In this document: piece by piece, positions 1-12,179 of the stretch
Position numbering within the stretch: the stretch's first letter is position 1
How the letters are laid out: each line of letters opens with the position of its first letter
Assembly: GCF_010093535.1 (NCBI RefSeq)
Contig: NW_022985205.1
Location: forward strand, 410,161-474,160
Direction: 5' to 3'
From: Lindgomyces ingoldianus
Taxonomy: Eukaryota > Ascomycota > Dothideomycetes > Pleosporales > Lindgomycetaceae
DNA length: 64,000 bases
Position numbers and translations under genes: made by a program
The notes under the pieces: generated by a model
What the model was told of the DNA's origin: nothing
The model's database searches: none
What the model saw: the letters and a program-made list of their open reading frames with translations, nothing else

Positions 1-619
1 GAGACATACGGCGGGAAAATTTGTAGGTGTGCTGGAAAGGCGTACACATTTATGTTTTTCCTTGCTCTTTAACTTGTCTGCAGTGTAGACCGTGGTTGTC
101 CCAGTATGGCCAGTGGTGATTCTGAAGTACTTTTTCTTGTCCTCATCTTTACAATTAGATTAGCAAGACAGCATTTCAATCAGTAGGGTAGTAACAGATT
201 CACCAAAGTAGAAGCCAGGTATCTCTCGTCCGTCCATGGTTGCGTTCAGTCCTGAGCACAGCGCAGATATCCGGTTAGTGCCTTTACCGGTATATCGCAC
301 GAGCCGTATGTGGTGATTATGCAGTCAGACCACTGGAATCCCGAAAAGGGGTCAACAGTATTGCAGTCCATTAAGTTTCGACACGTGTTGTAGTGTTAGT
401 GAGATGGTAGCCACGGGGATGGTGTTGATTTTGGGGATTTCCTGACGCGAGTCATGTCATGAAATTTCGTTATCGATAAGACGTCATGTTTTGACCGAGG
501 CATGACGACAGACGTTCACAGCTGCGACATACACCTGAAGCACGTTTGCCCCTCTACCCAATCTTGCGTTTTATCTCCCTCCTGGCCTCTGTCGCTCCTT
601 TCTCCCTTCTGCCTTGCTC
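1..619. other. Intergenic sequence upstream of the SelO gene
   Basis: No convincing open frame or RNA gene is visible. The last 100 bases before the start are pyrimidine-rich (CTCCCTCC and TCCTTTCTCCC tracts at about 570-610), which is common in promoters of constitutive filamentous-fungal genes. The rest may hold the flank of a gene outside the window. Confidence 0.5.
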
Positions 620-2639
620 ATGCTCGGACGAGCATTCTCTCCAAGACACAAATACCTATCTAAATTGACGTCCCCAACATCAATGCCCCTCTCTCAAATG
701 ATGGCACACCTCTCCACAAATGGCTCCATCACAAACGGAAGCACTCACTCCTCACATACCCTCTCCTCCCTCCCCAAATCCAATATCTTCACTTCCAACC
801 TCCCAGCAGATGCCGTCTTCGCCACTCCCGCAGACTCTCACGCCGCTCCTCGAGAAACACTCGGCCCACGCCTCGTTAAAAGCGCATTATACACGTATGT
901 CCGACCCGAGATAACCCACTCTCCCGAATTGCTATGCGTCAGTCGTCGCGCATTACGAGACCTAGGCTTAAAGCCAGAAGAGGCAGATACAGAAGAGTTC
1001 AAGCATGTATTTGCCGGGAATAAGATTTTGACGTGGGACGAAGGGACTAAAGAAGGTATATACCCATGGGCACAATGCTATGGTGGATATCAGTTTGGGC
1101 AATGGGCAGGCCAGTTGGGTGACGGACGGGCTATATCGCTATTCGAGACTACGAATCCGGATTCTGGGACCAGGTATGAGGTCCAGTTAAAAGGAGCGGG
1201 CCGGACACCGTACTCCAGGTTTGCCGATGGGAAGGCGGTGCTGAGGAGTAGTATTCGGGAATTTGTCGTCAGCGAGTATTTGAACGCAATTGGTATTCCG
1301 ACTACAAGAGCCCTAGCGTTGACGCTAGCGCGGAGGTCGAAGGTCATGCGAGAAAGGGTGGAACCAGGCGCCATCGTAACCCGATTTGCGCAGAGTTGGG
1401 TCCGGCTTGGGACCTTCGATCTCCTAAGAATGAGAAGCGATCGCGCATTAATCCGACAACTGGCCGACTACACGGCCGAACACATCTACGGAGGATGGGA
1501 AACCCTCCCCTCCAAACTCCCCCCCGGAGACGCAAACACTACTTCTACCTCAGTCAGCCCCGGCATCCCTAAAGAAACTACTGAAGGCTCAGGTGTGGAA
1601 GAAGAAAACCGTTACACGCGTCTCTATCGCGCCGTAATCCGCCGCAACGCTACTACAACAGCAGCGTGGCAAGCCTACGGCTTCATGAACGGTGTGCTTA
1701 ATACAGACAACACCTCTATCCTGGGCCTGTCTATCGACTTCGGCCCCTTCGCCTTCCTGGATTCTTTCGACCCCTCCTACACACCCAACCACGACGACCA
1801 CATGCTCCGCTACTCGTACCGCAACCAACCCACCATAATCTGGTGGAACCTGGTTCGTTTCGGCGAAGCGGTCGGCGAACTCATGGGCGCGGGATCTAAA
1901 GTCGACGACCCCGTATTCGCCTCACAGGGCGTCAAGCAAGAAGATGCCGATGAGCTCGTCAAACGCGCTGAGTCCATCATCGAGCGCGCAGGCGAAGAAT
2001 ACAAAGCCGTGTTCATGGCTGAATACAGACGTCTCATGACTTCCCGTCTCGGACTCAAAAATTTTAAAACTTCAGATTTCGAGGAATTGTTCTCGGAATT
2101 CTTGGACTGGTTGGAGGCGTACGAGTTGGATTTCCATCATGCGTTTAGGAGACTTGGATATGTCAGTCTTGCGGAATTGGAGACGGACCAAGGAAGGAGG
2201 GATGTTGCAGGTCGGTTTTTCAAGCGTGATGAAGCGCCACGGCAGGAGAGTGAGAGGAGAGAGAGGATTGCGAAGTGGCTTGAGAAATGGGCGGCGAGAG
2301 TTAGGGAGGATTGGGGGGAGGGGAGGGATGGGGAAAGGAAGATAGAGATGGAGAAGGTGAATCCAAAAGTAAGCTTCATAATCCTGAATTAAGTGCTCGC
2401 ATTGGAAGACGGACCGATGCTAACAGATATTTTCGTAGTTTGTCCCTCGGTCCTGGATATTAGACGAGCTGATTGAACGCGTTGAAAAGAAAGAGGAGCG
2501 GGAGATTCTAGATCATATCATGAGGCTCAACCTGAACCCGTTTGAGGAGCATTGGGGCTGGGATGAAGCAGAGGAAGAGAGGTTCTGTGGCGATGTACCG
2601 AAGTATAAGGGGATGCTGCAGTGTTCGTGCAGCTCGTAG
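620..2639 (+). CDS. FMP40: SelO-family protein AMPylase (Fmp40-like), mitochondrial
   Basis: SelO/YdiU proteins are pseudokinases that bind ATP in flipped orientation and transfer AMP to Ser/Thr/Tyr of partner proteins; the yeast member Fmp40 is mitochondrial and linked to redox control. Two exons (620-2368 and 2439-2639) give 649 aa, the usual family length. Diagnostic motifs are the GGYQFGQWAGQLGDGRA block near residue 155, the RSSIREFVVSEYL helix near 210, and the metal-binding NTDN...DFG stretch around residues 358-376. The first ATG is at 620; the residues after it are basic and Ser/Thr-rich with few acids, fitting a mitochondrial presequence. The 70-bp intron has a GCTAAC branch site, and splicing is needed to reach the conserved C-terminus CSCSS, where Cys replaces the selenocysteine of animal SelO. 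The downstream neighbour is convergent and unrelated. Very secure call. Confidence 0.95.
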
Positions 2640-3293
2640 CGGTACAGCACATGAATAGAGGGAGATGTGTATGTATACATAGGCTGGCTACAGGGAAACG
2701 AGTAGTCCTAGAACCAAAAGGCGAATCTAGTCGACACTGTTGCGGAATAAATGTAGCATAGTGTAGGAGTGGAACACTATCCTTCTCACTAATCGAGCAT
2801 GGGCCCTCGTTAATGAGGTCATGATAGCAAGTCATACCACCCCCGCCAGGCTAGCTATTCTATCTAACTGAGAGAAACGTGAATGTCGCCTCATTCAGCG
2901 AGTAAATCCATTTATCGAAGGTAGGCAGTCTATTCCGAATATCCTGCCCTACGCTGACATCGAAATCATGGGGTAACCTTGGAATATGCCAACTGACATG
3001 CCTTACGACTCCAGCCCAGGGTTCGAACAGCGCTTCTTAATATCCAAAAAAACAGACTCAAAAATCCTCCAGAGAGTGCCTCTTGGTTGTTTCTCGCTAA
3101 CACCGAGAGGTCTTCTGTTGGTTGATTTTCCCATACGTTAAATAGGCTTGTGTTCTGTGATTGTGATTTTTGGGGGAAGGATCGCACTCTCATCAAGTGG
3201 TGTCTCGTCATTTTCGAATCTTAAACCTCGGCCACACGGATAGTGTCCTACGATAGGTCCTCCTCGCCTCCTCTTTCGACCAACCCTTCTGTA
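2640..3293. other. Convergent 3' intergenic region
   Basis: The stretch separates the SelO stop from the 3' end of the minus-strand zinc-finger gene. Only short shadow frames are seen. A GGTTCGAA at about 3020 recalls a tRNA B box, but no A box or acceptor stem pairs with it. It presumably contains the two terminators. Confidence 0.5.
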
Positions 3294-6200
3294 TCAGTAA
3301 TATATTTCTTCGCTAGCGGATGGCGGCGGTATCATTTCCCAAGGAGGAAGTTGTTTACACTCCTTACTGTCTTCATGAGCATCGCGTTCCTCCCAAGTCT
3401 CAAATGGTTTCCCACAGCCAAAATGACACCAGATATGCCAAGCTGGTTCCTCTCCCTGCAAATCTTCAACCCCGGTAAAGGGCGGAGCTTGGTGAGACGA
3501 TGATTCTTCATGAGAATCGCGCTCTTCTCTGGTTGGAAATCCACGACGAGCAACCACACAGTCGCGATTGTGGCAGCGGAAGGGTCCGATAAAAAACATC
3601 GCTCGTTCGTGTACCCACATGTAGCGTCTTAAGCCTCGCTCGTTGGTGTATCGAAGTTCATACCACCAGTTTCCTTCTCGCCACTCACGACCTCTGATTA
3701 GTCCCCATGGGATTCCGCTACAGAGAGCACCTTCGCCGATTTGTGCCAAGGGCTAATTCGATAGTCAGTATCGGGAGGTATGGAAAGTGTGTGCATAGTA
3801 GGCTCGCTTACCTTGTCTGGGCAATGTCTTCTTGCTTCGCTAATCAGATTGCTTGCTTTCTTCTACTGCCTGTGAGAACGGCTTCCCGTTAAGTTTAATG
3901 AAACCACATACCTGAAACTCTGCGGCAAACTCTCCCACCAGCTCTTTAGGTACCTTTAATGCACTCGCAAGCAATAGTCTCTCGCGGAAAATATCCCACT
4001 TCTCGCAAGGTTCGGCGGCTTCGATATATGAGATATAACGTTTGCAATCTTCCCGGTTGGTACTGTTTTAAGCTTAGTATTAGTTGCGAATTCTAAGTCC
4101 ATAGAACCTCTTACCCATCAACTAGCTCCCTCAATATCTCGACAATCTCTTTCCGCTTTTCTAGGAGAGACATTGCTCCGTGTCGTAGACTGGAGTCGTT
4201 GATGGCGGACTCTTTATGACCTGGAAGTCCGCCGGCGGTAATGCGAAACTGTGAATCACCAGGTGAACTCGGTGTGTGAGCCCTGTCGGCCTTGGAGTCC
4301 TGAGAAGGTCCCCTAGGAACCAGCTGATTCTCCTCCAGTGATGTAGCTACAAATTGTGCAGGGTCTCCTTGGTTACTTGTTGGACTTAGGCTGCCAGCTT
4401 TTTTTGGCTCAGATTCCTCTTCCTCGGTGGGTGAGCGGGTTCCAGCTTGTGGCTTAGATGCAATGTCATTTGATCTCGAGCGACTAACAAGCGCAATTGA
4501 TTCTGGAGCTTGAATTGTCGAAAAGTCAATCGTATTTGCTCTCGATCCAGGGGCCGACTGAGAATTCTTAGATGTACTCAACATACCATCACGTCCCGGC
4601 GAAGACGGGGTGAATCGCATAGTAGGATCCCCAGTTTGGTCCGTCTGCGGCGTCTGAGAGACGGCACTGGAAGGCAATCTAGCCTGGTCCTCCTTTACGT
4701 CTGAGGGGTTAGTCGTCGGAAGTTCATCGTAATCTTTAGCTTCAGTCTCATCTTCGCCATCATCCCCAGAGACGCTACGGCCCTCGTCCTCGAATGTAAT
4801 GGTTTTTCCGAATTCCCAGAATGGTTTTGAAGATCCATGGACCAGTGCATCATGATTTGATGCGGACTCGCCATTGCCTGGTTGCTGGCTATCCGCTCGC
4901 AAAGCGACAGGAAGGGCGAATGCGGATAGTTGCACAAGATGGAGCCCAATGTCTGACATTAGGTTGTCAAGGGTATGAGTCTCACCGCATAATTGACATT
5001 CATTAAGTACGTCCAAATTGCCACCCGAGCAGTTCTTCATGTGATCTACCAAGTCACGATGTACGCCAAATCGCGTGTCTACCTGTTGGCAACCTTCATA
5101 TAGACATATGAAAGGCCGGACGTCTTGGAGCACGTGTCGCCTAACTCGGTTAGTACTATCCCATCCCTTTCATGTTAAGGATTGTGTTGCTAACATACCA
5201 CCAGCTTTGTTTACTGAAAGGAGGAACCTGCCCAGAGAAAACCAGAGCGAAGTGCTTTCCGCAGTATGGGCATGATCGAACAGAATGTTTAGAGTGACTT
5301 ATTTCGGGTGTTCCTAAAAAGGGCCAAACCTGGAAATCTTTGTTGGAAAATGAAAACCTGGTTTTCATGAGTTCCTGGAAAATCTTTGCATCTGCAGCCG
5401 TAGCATCCTCCCCCCTGTCAGTGGAGTGGGTATGGAGCGGGCGGCCCCATCTTGTGGCAGTATCTAGTCCCATGCCTTCCAGTCGCCGCCGCACTCTGTA
5501 CCCGCGATAGTACCGCTGGATCACTCGGGCAGCGGCTGCTTGTACATTATCAAGCACTAACTTCATCCCTTGTCTAAGCGAGATAATGTGATTGACAAGA
5601 CGGTCAACAAGCCAAGCTGGTGCCTTGGGAAACTTCGTTTCGACATGGTCAGCATACCACTGTCTGGTCTGAACGTCCGTAGGTTGGAAGGGGACCTCGA
5701 AGTCGCGAGATCCACTAGCCAGATCCGGCAGGTTGTCTGGGAGTTTGTGCGAGGGATGAAGTGCAGCATCCGTTTGACCTAAGTCTAACGGTTCTGAAAC
5801 GTCCTCTCCAGGGGGCTTCCAGTAACAGAGTCTCCCCAGAATTGCCTCTAGCTTATTCACACTAACGGGCCTCTGGATCGTTTCATCGAAAATATCCAAG
5901 TAATCCTCCTCTTTCTTTTCCTTCCTGTATTTGGTAATGCCAGTAATGGGAGTGTTTGCGTTAGCATTTGGGCTGGTTCTAACTGTGCGTAGTGCCCTGT
6001 TGAGGATCTCATCATCATCGAGTGCAGTCTGGTCGATATCAATCATAATGACGTCGAACTTAATGCCATGCAAGAAGCCGGAAGCTTCTTTGCCATCATA
6101 GGCCGTTGTGACTCTGCAGCGTAACTTTTCGAGTAGGTGATATGTGACCGTTCGTAACGCAGGACGATCTCCACAGACGAGAACATGTAAGGGCCGAAAT

Positions 6201-8291
6201 TCTTTATCTCTGGCTTTCGAGAACTTGTCGGTAACATCATCCCAGCTCGTTTGGTCGGTTTCCGGAATTTCCGCTCCCTCGAACTCGTCGTCTATATCTG
6301 GCAGATCTAACGTTTCTACTTCTTCTTCAAAGCCATTCTCGTTTGTCGAGCTGCTTCTAGAAGACTGCCTGCTACCTTGACTATCAGTTCCTTTTGATTC
6401 GCTTTTTCTTTTCTCCTTTGCTGAAGACTGGCTCCACCTTTCAGCCCTTCCACTGCCAGCTGTCTCATTCACTCTTGGAAGCGCAAACAGTGCCATTTGT
6501 TGTAGATGCCGGGAGACGTGACTTTTGATTCTCTTCGAATGTCGTCTGCAAAGATTGCAAGTCCCTTCGATACTTCGTGATGGTTGACGAAACATGTCCC
6601 GGATAAGGGCAAATTGCTGGTGATCGAACGTAGTATTGTGGTCGAGCTCCATGTGTTTGATGAAATCGGTCTCCATGTCGTATTCAGGGTGATGGTCAGT
6701 ATTGCAGAACCATTTTGCCCGGTGATGCTGTGCTTCATGCTTGAACCATGCATCTCTGTTCTCGAAAAAGTGGTCATACAGGTCACAATCTTCGTATGTA
6801 CAAATATACGGTTGGAGGTCCTCAAGGACGTGCTTCCTAAGAGATAAGATCAGTTCTGTACCGCATCTTTTATGTAATCATGACAGCGGTAATTACAGCG
6901 TATTATTACATAAAAGGGAATATGGCTAGAGTGGGGACGTTTTTTTAACCCACTTGCTGAAATCGGGCAAGATTTCAACAGAGTAGAAATTTCTGCTTGC
7001 ATTATCCCTCTCATGCTACAATGTTGGCGATTTCACGCTGTGAAGTGAATGAGTATTTAACTTACTTCCACTGACGATCCGTCGTAATATTTTTCGTGAT
7101 CAAGCAGTACGGACACTCGAACAAGTCCAACTCGTATCCATCCTCTCCCTTCGGCCTGGGAGGGACTTCTACAGCTAAGTCATTTCCGGCAAAGCTGGAT
7201 GCCATGGATGATTTTGACTCTGCAACACTAGGCGGGTATAGCGCAGTCGAATCAAGCACAGTGTCGGAGACTATGAGCGATGTGTCGCCAGGTATTAGAG
7301 TAGTAGCTTTTGAGCGTAGAGTAAAACGACTACTTGCTACCTGACTAAGAGGGGCGTGACTCAATGTTGCCTGACTACCAACAGTTGAACGAGCTTCGCT
7401 CGGACGTCCCAAAGGTTTATCACTGGGGAATGCAGTCGATGTTACACGGGGTTGTACCCGAGAAGTATCAAGACTACTTTTGTGATCCTCTCGGTAGCGT
7501 AGAACCTGGCGTCGGCGGGTGATAGCCTTCCCTAGTCGAGTGGCTAGATCTGGGTTTAGATCCTTGAACTTGTCCACAACGTAGAGAACATCAAAATGCT
7601 GATATGATGACGAATCTAGCGACGTCTTATGCTTAAGGCGATCGAGAGGAGCTGGCTTTCGGATGGGAATTCGATATAGCGAGGCGATAGTAAACTTGAT
7701 AGATTCAAGTAGCCGAGGGATTTCTGACTTTGGGGTTCTCCCAAGCGTTAAAATTGGGTTTGATGGTATATCGATGCTGGAGTGTGAGTGCAAGCCGATA
7801 GCAACGGTGGGTTGAGTGTTGCTACTTGAAACTTGTTTCTCCACCAGCACATCGCTGCGGTCAGAGTTCGAGGAAATTTCCCACGGCGACTCTTCCGATT
7901 CTTCATCGTCCTCTTCAGTAGCATCCGAAGCCGATGCTTTAGCATCATCCTCATCCTCCTCGTTATCTTCCTCTTCGAATGGTTTTCTCTCATTGCGAAC
8001 GAGGCTAGCAGTACTCCTGACTTTCTCCTCCAAGGTTTTCAAGAGACCGAGCACCTGATTCTTGAAGAAAGATGCCTCTCGAAGCCGATAGTCAAGGGAA
8101 ATCTCAAACCGCTTTCCAGAGTGGGCAGCACCGGTATTGCCCGCCCAGATTTTGTATTTATCGAATTCGTCATGTATCTCTTTCGGCGGGAGCTGAGCCC
8201 TGAAATCGCGGACTGGGTGATTCAAGGCACTAACAAGGTCCTCGAATGCGATCCAGCATTTCGCATGCGCTTCCGATATCAGGGTCACCAT
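3294..8291 (-). CDS. AcuF-like C2H2 zinc-finger protein with embedded receiver-like domain and IQ motif
   Basis: Six exons (7066-8291, 5199-6836, 4115-5140, 3912-4062, 3812-3862, 3294-3752) close in frame to 1516 aa. Order: helical fungal N-terminal region (1-130), acidic linker, a CPYC knuckle and first zinc-finger array (about 395-530, pattern C-x4-C...H-x3-4-H ending HLQQMALFALP), a two-component receiver-like domain (about 624-752), an IQ calmodulin-binding motif (VIQRYYRGYRVRRR, about 846-859), a second CPYC knuckle and array ending HLVQLSAFALP, a Ser/Glu-rich linker, then C-terminal Cys/His fingers (FRCHNRDC, WCHFGCG). Asp of IMIDID (about 675) matches the phosphoacceptor, but the acidic pair is reduced to CGD and the conserved Lys is Arg, so phosphotransfer is doubtful. 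The double array is typical of fungal AcuF-like C2H2 proteins, often linked to NLR-type signalling. Function unknown. It diverges from the DUF7580 gene across 205 bp. Confidence 0.85.
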
Positions 8292-8496
8292 TGGTATCAG
8301 ACGACGGCTTGAGGTTCTTGGAACTGAACTTAGATGTCATAAGGCTGAGGGCCGGAGTGGGGAAGCTTGTAGTTGGCTCCAGAAAGGGTAAAGCGTTTGG
8401 GGGCTAGGTCACAGGCGTACACCAGGACGAAACGCGGGGAGCTCGAGCTCGACAACCCGGATTTCAACGTCTCCACCACATTCCCATGTCGCCACC
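8292..8496. promoter_or_regulatory. Short bidirectional promoter region
   Basis: Only 205 bp lie between the divergent start codons of the zinc-finger gene (-) and the DUF7580 gene (+), so the two must share promoter DNA. The plus-strand start sits in a strong Kozak context (GCCACCATGTCC). No TATA box is evident. Confidence 0.5.
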
Positions 8497-10403
8497 ATGT
8501 CCGGCTTTGAGATTGCAGGCGTCGTGCTGGGGTCGATTCCACTCATTGTCAATGCTCTGCAGAACTATGGGGAAGGGGTGAGTTCTGGTTGCTTATCTCG
8601 CGAGGCTGTGGCCCAAGCAAAGCTAATTGTAAGGAAAGGTCGCGGTGATGAAAAATATGAAGGATTATGAGATGGTTTTCTCTGACATTCATACCTCATT
8701 CGCGGCATCTGTGGGGATTTACACAGATTCGTGCTACCAGTTGCTAAGTCCGCTCAACCTCCCAGACCGACAGATGAACGAACTGCTGGAAGGGCGGCAG
8801 ATAGATGCATGGTCGAATTCGGAATTGAAGGAAGCCCTCGAGATCCGACTCGGATCAAACTGCAAGGTCTATCTGTCGTTGATGGACAAGCTGAATCGTA
8901 GGATCGTAATGTTTTGCAAGAAATTGAGGTTGAATGACGATCTGAAGGCAAGTGCTATCCATTCGCCATGTTGCACGTGACCAACAAATATCTAGCCTCC
9001 ATGGATTGTACCAGACGGGTCAACCGATGAGAAAGCGCGGAAGAAATTTTTTAAGAATTCCTGGACAAGAATAAGAGGCGGGTTCGATTCAGACAAGTAC
9101 GCAACCCTTCTGCAGGACATTGACCGAGACATCGACAAGATCTCCAAATTGACGTCAGGTGCCGCCCAACTCGAGCCCCTCCGCGCCGAAAAGAAGAACA
9201 AAATTCAATCGACCTACTGGCTGAATATTCGAGATCAAGCCCAGCGTCTATTTGAAAGCCTCAGCTCCCGCTTCTGCCCGTGTTCCTGTAAACAGCCTCA
9301 CAAGGCAAATCTGCGACTAGATGTTCGGAGGAACCACAATACGGAAAATGAGGCCGTTCGATTTGCATTTTTGTTTACCTTTGAGAAGTCTGGATGTGTC
9401 CCGAAAGCTCTACCTTGGGATTGGAGAGATGTTGAGATTGAAGCTTCTCAATGTCTTAGCACTCAGTCAGTAGCTCGGTTTTCATGGTGAACCTTCAGCT
9501 AACGAAATGAAGACCACCTACAGCTCCTAGCCCGGCTTATGCAGCAGGCGGGACGAAAAAGACCGCCCGATTTGCCCCATCCATAACCGTCTCACCAACG
9601 CAGCCTAATTCTCGCTCACCTTCGCCATCCTTAGCTTCGAAGATAGACAATCTTTGCAAGGCCCTCATGAATGGATATCAATCTGGATGCTGTCTTGGCT
9701 TCCTTGAAGATCAGCCTTGGCAACACCACATATACTCCGTCTCCGGGCCTGATACTGGCAATCAAATCTGCGAGGCAGCCTCGTTAAAAGAGCTCATCTG
9801 CAGCCCCAAATCACTGGCAACAAGACAAAAGTGCGAGTGTCTTTTTCTTACGCACCTCACGAGACTGACATCAATAGATGCACCTTGGCGCTAACTCTTG
9901 CGTCCGCTGTCCTTCAACTTCACGACACTCCTTGGCTACCACGAAGTTGGGACACCAAAGACATCTTTATTCTTAAAAGCCGTACAGGCGCCACAATATC
10001 CTCCCATTTCTACGTCTCGCGCACGTTTGACTCATCTGCTTCGAGCCAAGCTGCCAGCAAGCGACGCCGCTGCGTTAAGAACGAGATGATCTTTGCACTC
10101 GGTGTCGCCCTTCTGGAACTGACACACGGCTGTCCTCTCCTCTCGCTCAAAGAACCCGAAGACCTCAATGAGTTCGGACAGGAGGATATCATGACCGAGG
10201 TATCTATTGCGACTAGATTAGCGGACGAGATCAACGACCTCGAATCGGAAAATTATGCAAAGGCAGTGCTGCGGTGTGTGAGGTGCAACTTCGATACCTT
10301 TACTTACGATTTTGAAGATAGAGAGTTCAGGGAGAAGTTCTATGAAGGGGTTGTGGTTCCGTTGCAGCTCGACTATGAGTATGCTACTGGTAGGAAAATA
10401 TGA
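8497..10403 (+). CDS. DUF7580 domain-containing protein (HeLo/pseudokinase-like fungal family)
   Basis: Five exons (8497-8577, 8639-8947, 8996-9465, 9513-9830, 9878-10403) give 567 aa in frame. The N-terminus (MSGFEIAGVVLGSIPLIVNAL) is the short hydrophobic helix that opens DUF7580 and HeLo-like proteins of filamentous fungi. The C-terminus carries the hallmark LASAVLQLHDTPWL block (about residues 398-412) and FALGVALLELTHGCPL (about 465-480), which resembles the F-helix region of a kinase C-lobe without HRD or DFG motifs; a degenerate kinase fold is my inference. The second intron (8948-8995) has a GC donor (AAG/GCAAGT). The family is expanded in Pezizomycotina and often lies near heterokaryon-incompatibility and NLR genes; no biochemical role is established. 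Its divergent partner is an AcuF-like protein, another family of the same accessory repertoire. Confidence 0.85.
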
Positions 10404-12179
10404 GTCCGATCTTTCGAATACCCGCAAGTTACAGAGTCTACACACAAGATCCTTTTTGACTCCTTGTGCTCTTGAAGATTCGCACTGCGTCTAACCTTAT
10501 CTGAGATTGTTGACGTCTGAAATTACTGCTAATTCCACTCAGATACGACGTTTCTTCAGATGCAAGTCTACTAGCCTTCTCGCCTAATATGAGACATGAC
10601 ATTGGGTTTAGTTCAGGGCAGAATGTTGAAACCTGTTAATATTTTCTATAATTCCAACAATTGGTTTAACAGATAGACTCTGCTGTAATCACATCTGGTG
10701 TTGTGCGATACCTTGCTGTACCCTATACCCTCTGTGCCAGGATTATATGGAACATATTTGTAATATACCTAAAAGGAATGGAATGGTCTCTAGGCATGAC
10801 ACAACACAAGAATCCAAACGAAGAGCCTCTCGACACCCTAAATGCGTCGTTGGACCAATGAGATACAAATATCTAGTGCAACTCTAGGTTGTGGGTCTGC
10901 GATATCTACCAGGATCGCTATGCAACTGGGGTGCTAAACACGTACATCACATATCCTCTTGCGGGAAGCACCGAGAGATTAGTGGACTGACGGAAATATG
11001 CAGACGGCCCAGACAACTTTCAGTCCTACCTTAACAATGTTCCCAAAAATGGCTATTAATGGCTAGAAGTCATACTCAAGCACAATCAGTACTACGCCAT
11101 CATCGCTGACTGGAGCGGAAAGACATCTGCTTGCAAATACCATTGTAACTTTCTAGAGTGTATCCGGTATAGGTAGACAAATCCCTAGTCCGGGCTAAGG
11201 CTGCTTAGTATACCAGGTCGCGAGTGAATCCGAGATGGAGTATTTCAACAAGAAGTAAGAAAAGCCTCGTGGGGCTGGAATCTAGCGGGTGCATCTGTAA
11301 ATTCTTACGAAGAGGGGTCAAGACTGTCTCACTTTAAATACAGTGACCTTATCATGAAGGCAAGTGAGAAGGTAAGAGAGAGCTACAGGAAAGATAGTGG
11401 AGGCCTGACGGAGGCCCTCTAGCGAAGGCGGAGCAGAAGGCAGAACTGTAGTCAATGACACCAAAGCTCCGTCCAATCCGATCCTCTTAACCCCTAATTG
11501 AGATAGACCTGGTTGAAGAGAGTTGTTACCCTCCTCCTAACAACCTATCTAATTCTAGCAACGTATTTAACTAACCAACTCTCTCCAGAGACTGTCCCAT
11601 GATAGGGAATACATTAGACTGTAATACATAATTAAACCCTGATATTTCCTCTTTAAATCCAGTAATGTTTTTGATATGTTCAGTAGTGTGCGATAGAAAG
11701 CTGTGTGAGAGGATAGATGGCGTGTGGCGAGATAGACGCGGTGAATAAATGATGAATGAGTACTCAAGCTGCAGAGTGCGACGGCATTCCTAGTGAACAT
11801 ATCCTTCTCTTCAGTCTAGATTCACCGCCACTCAACCTCTCAATTATGCTTAGTTAAGAACCATCCATCCGCCAGCTAAGAGGTGAGGACTCTCAGCCTG
11901 ACCAATAAAACCGGCGAACACGTGAATGAGTCGTGCTAACGAATCACCCATCGGCCCTTTTCCGTGCCGAGGCCCTCCAAGTCGAGAGAGCCCACCCCGA
12001 CGACTTCTCCACCAGACGGCTCCACATCGCATTTCGCCATGCACGACGTCTACACCCTTTGTCGCGCTATCACTTCCCCTTCGCATATCTGCTATCGTCA
12101 GCCTTTTTATTCGTATTGCGACACCAACGGATGAAGCTAGCACTTGTTGAGAAGGATAGGAGATAGACTGGCACTTGTG
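10404..12179. other. AT-richer intergenic region without a convincing gene
   Basis: About 1.8 kb. There is almost no open frame between 10.5 and 11.5 kb on either strand, and only short frames (for example 11567-11800 minus and 11926-12166 plus) with no recognisable motif. No tRNA, rRNA or repeat array was seen. Confidence 0.45.

Noticed and set aside
614..619. Non-ATG (TTG) start for the SelO gene two codons upstream
   Set aside because: Nuclear fungal genes start with ATG; the ATG at 620 is in frame immediately after.
3015..3035. tRNA B-box-like GGTTCGAA
   Set aside because: No matching A box, no acceptor-stem pairing and no following TCC; isolated motif only.
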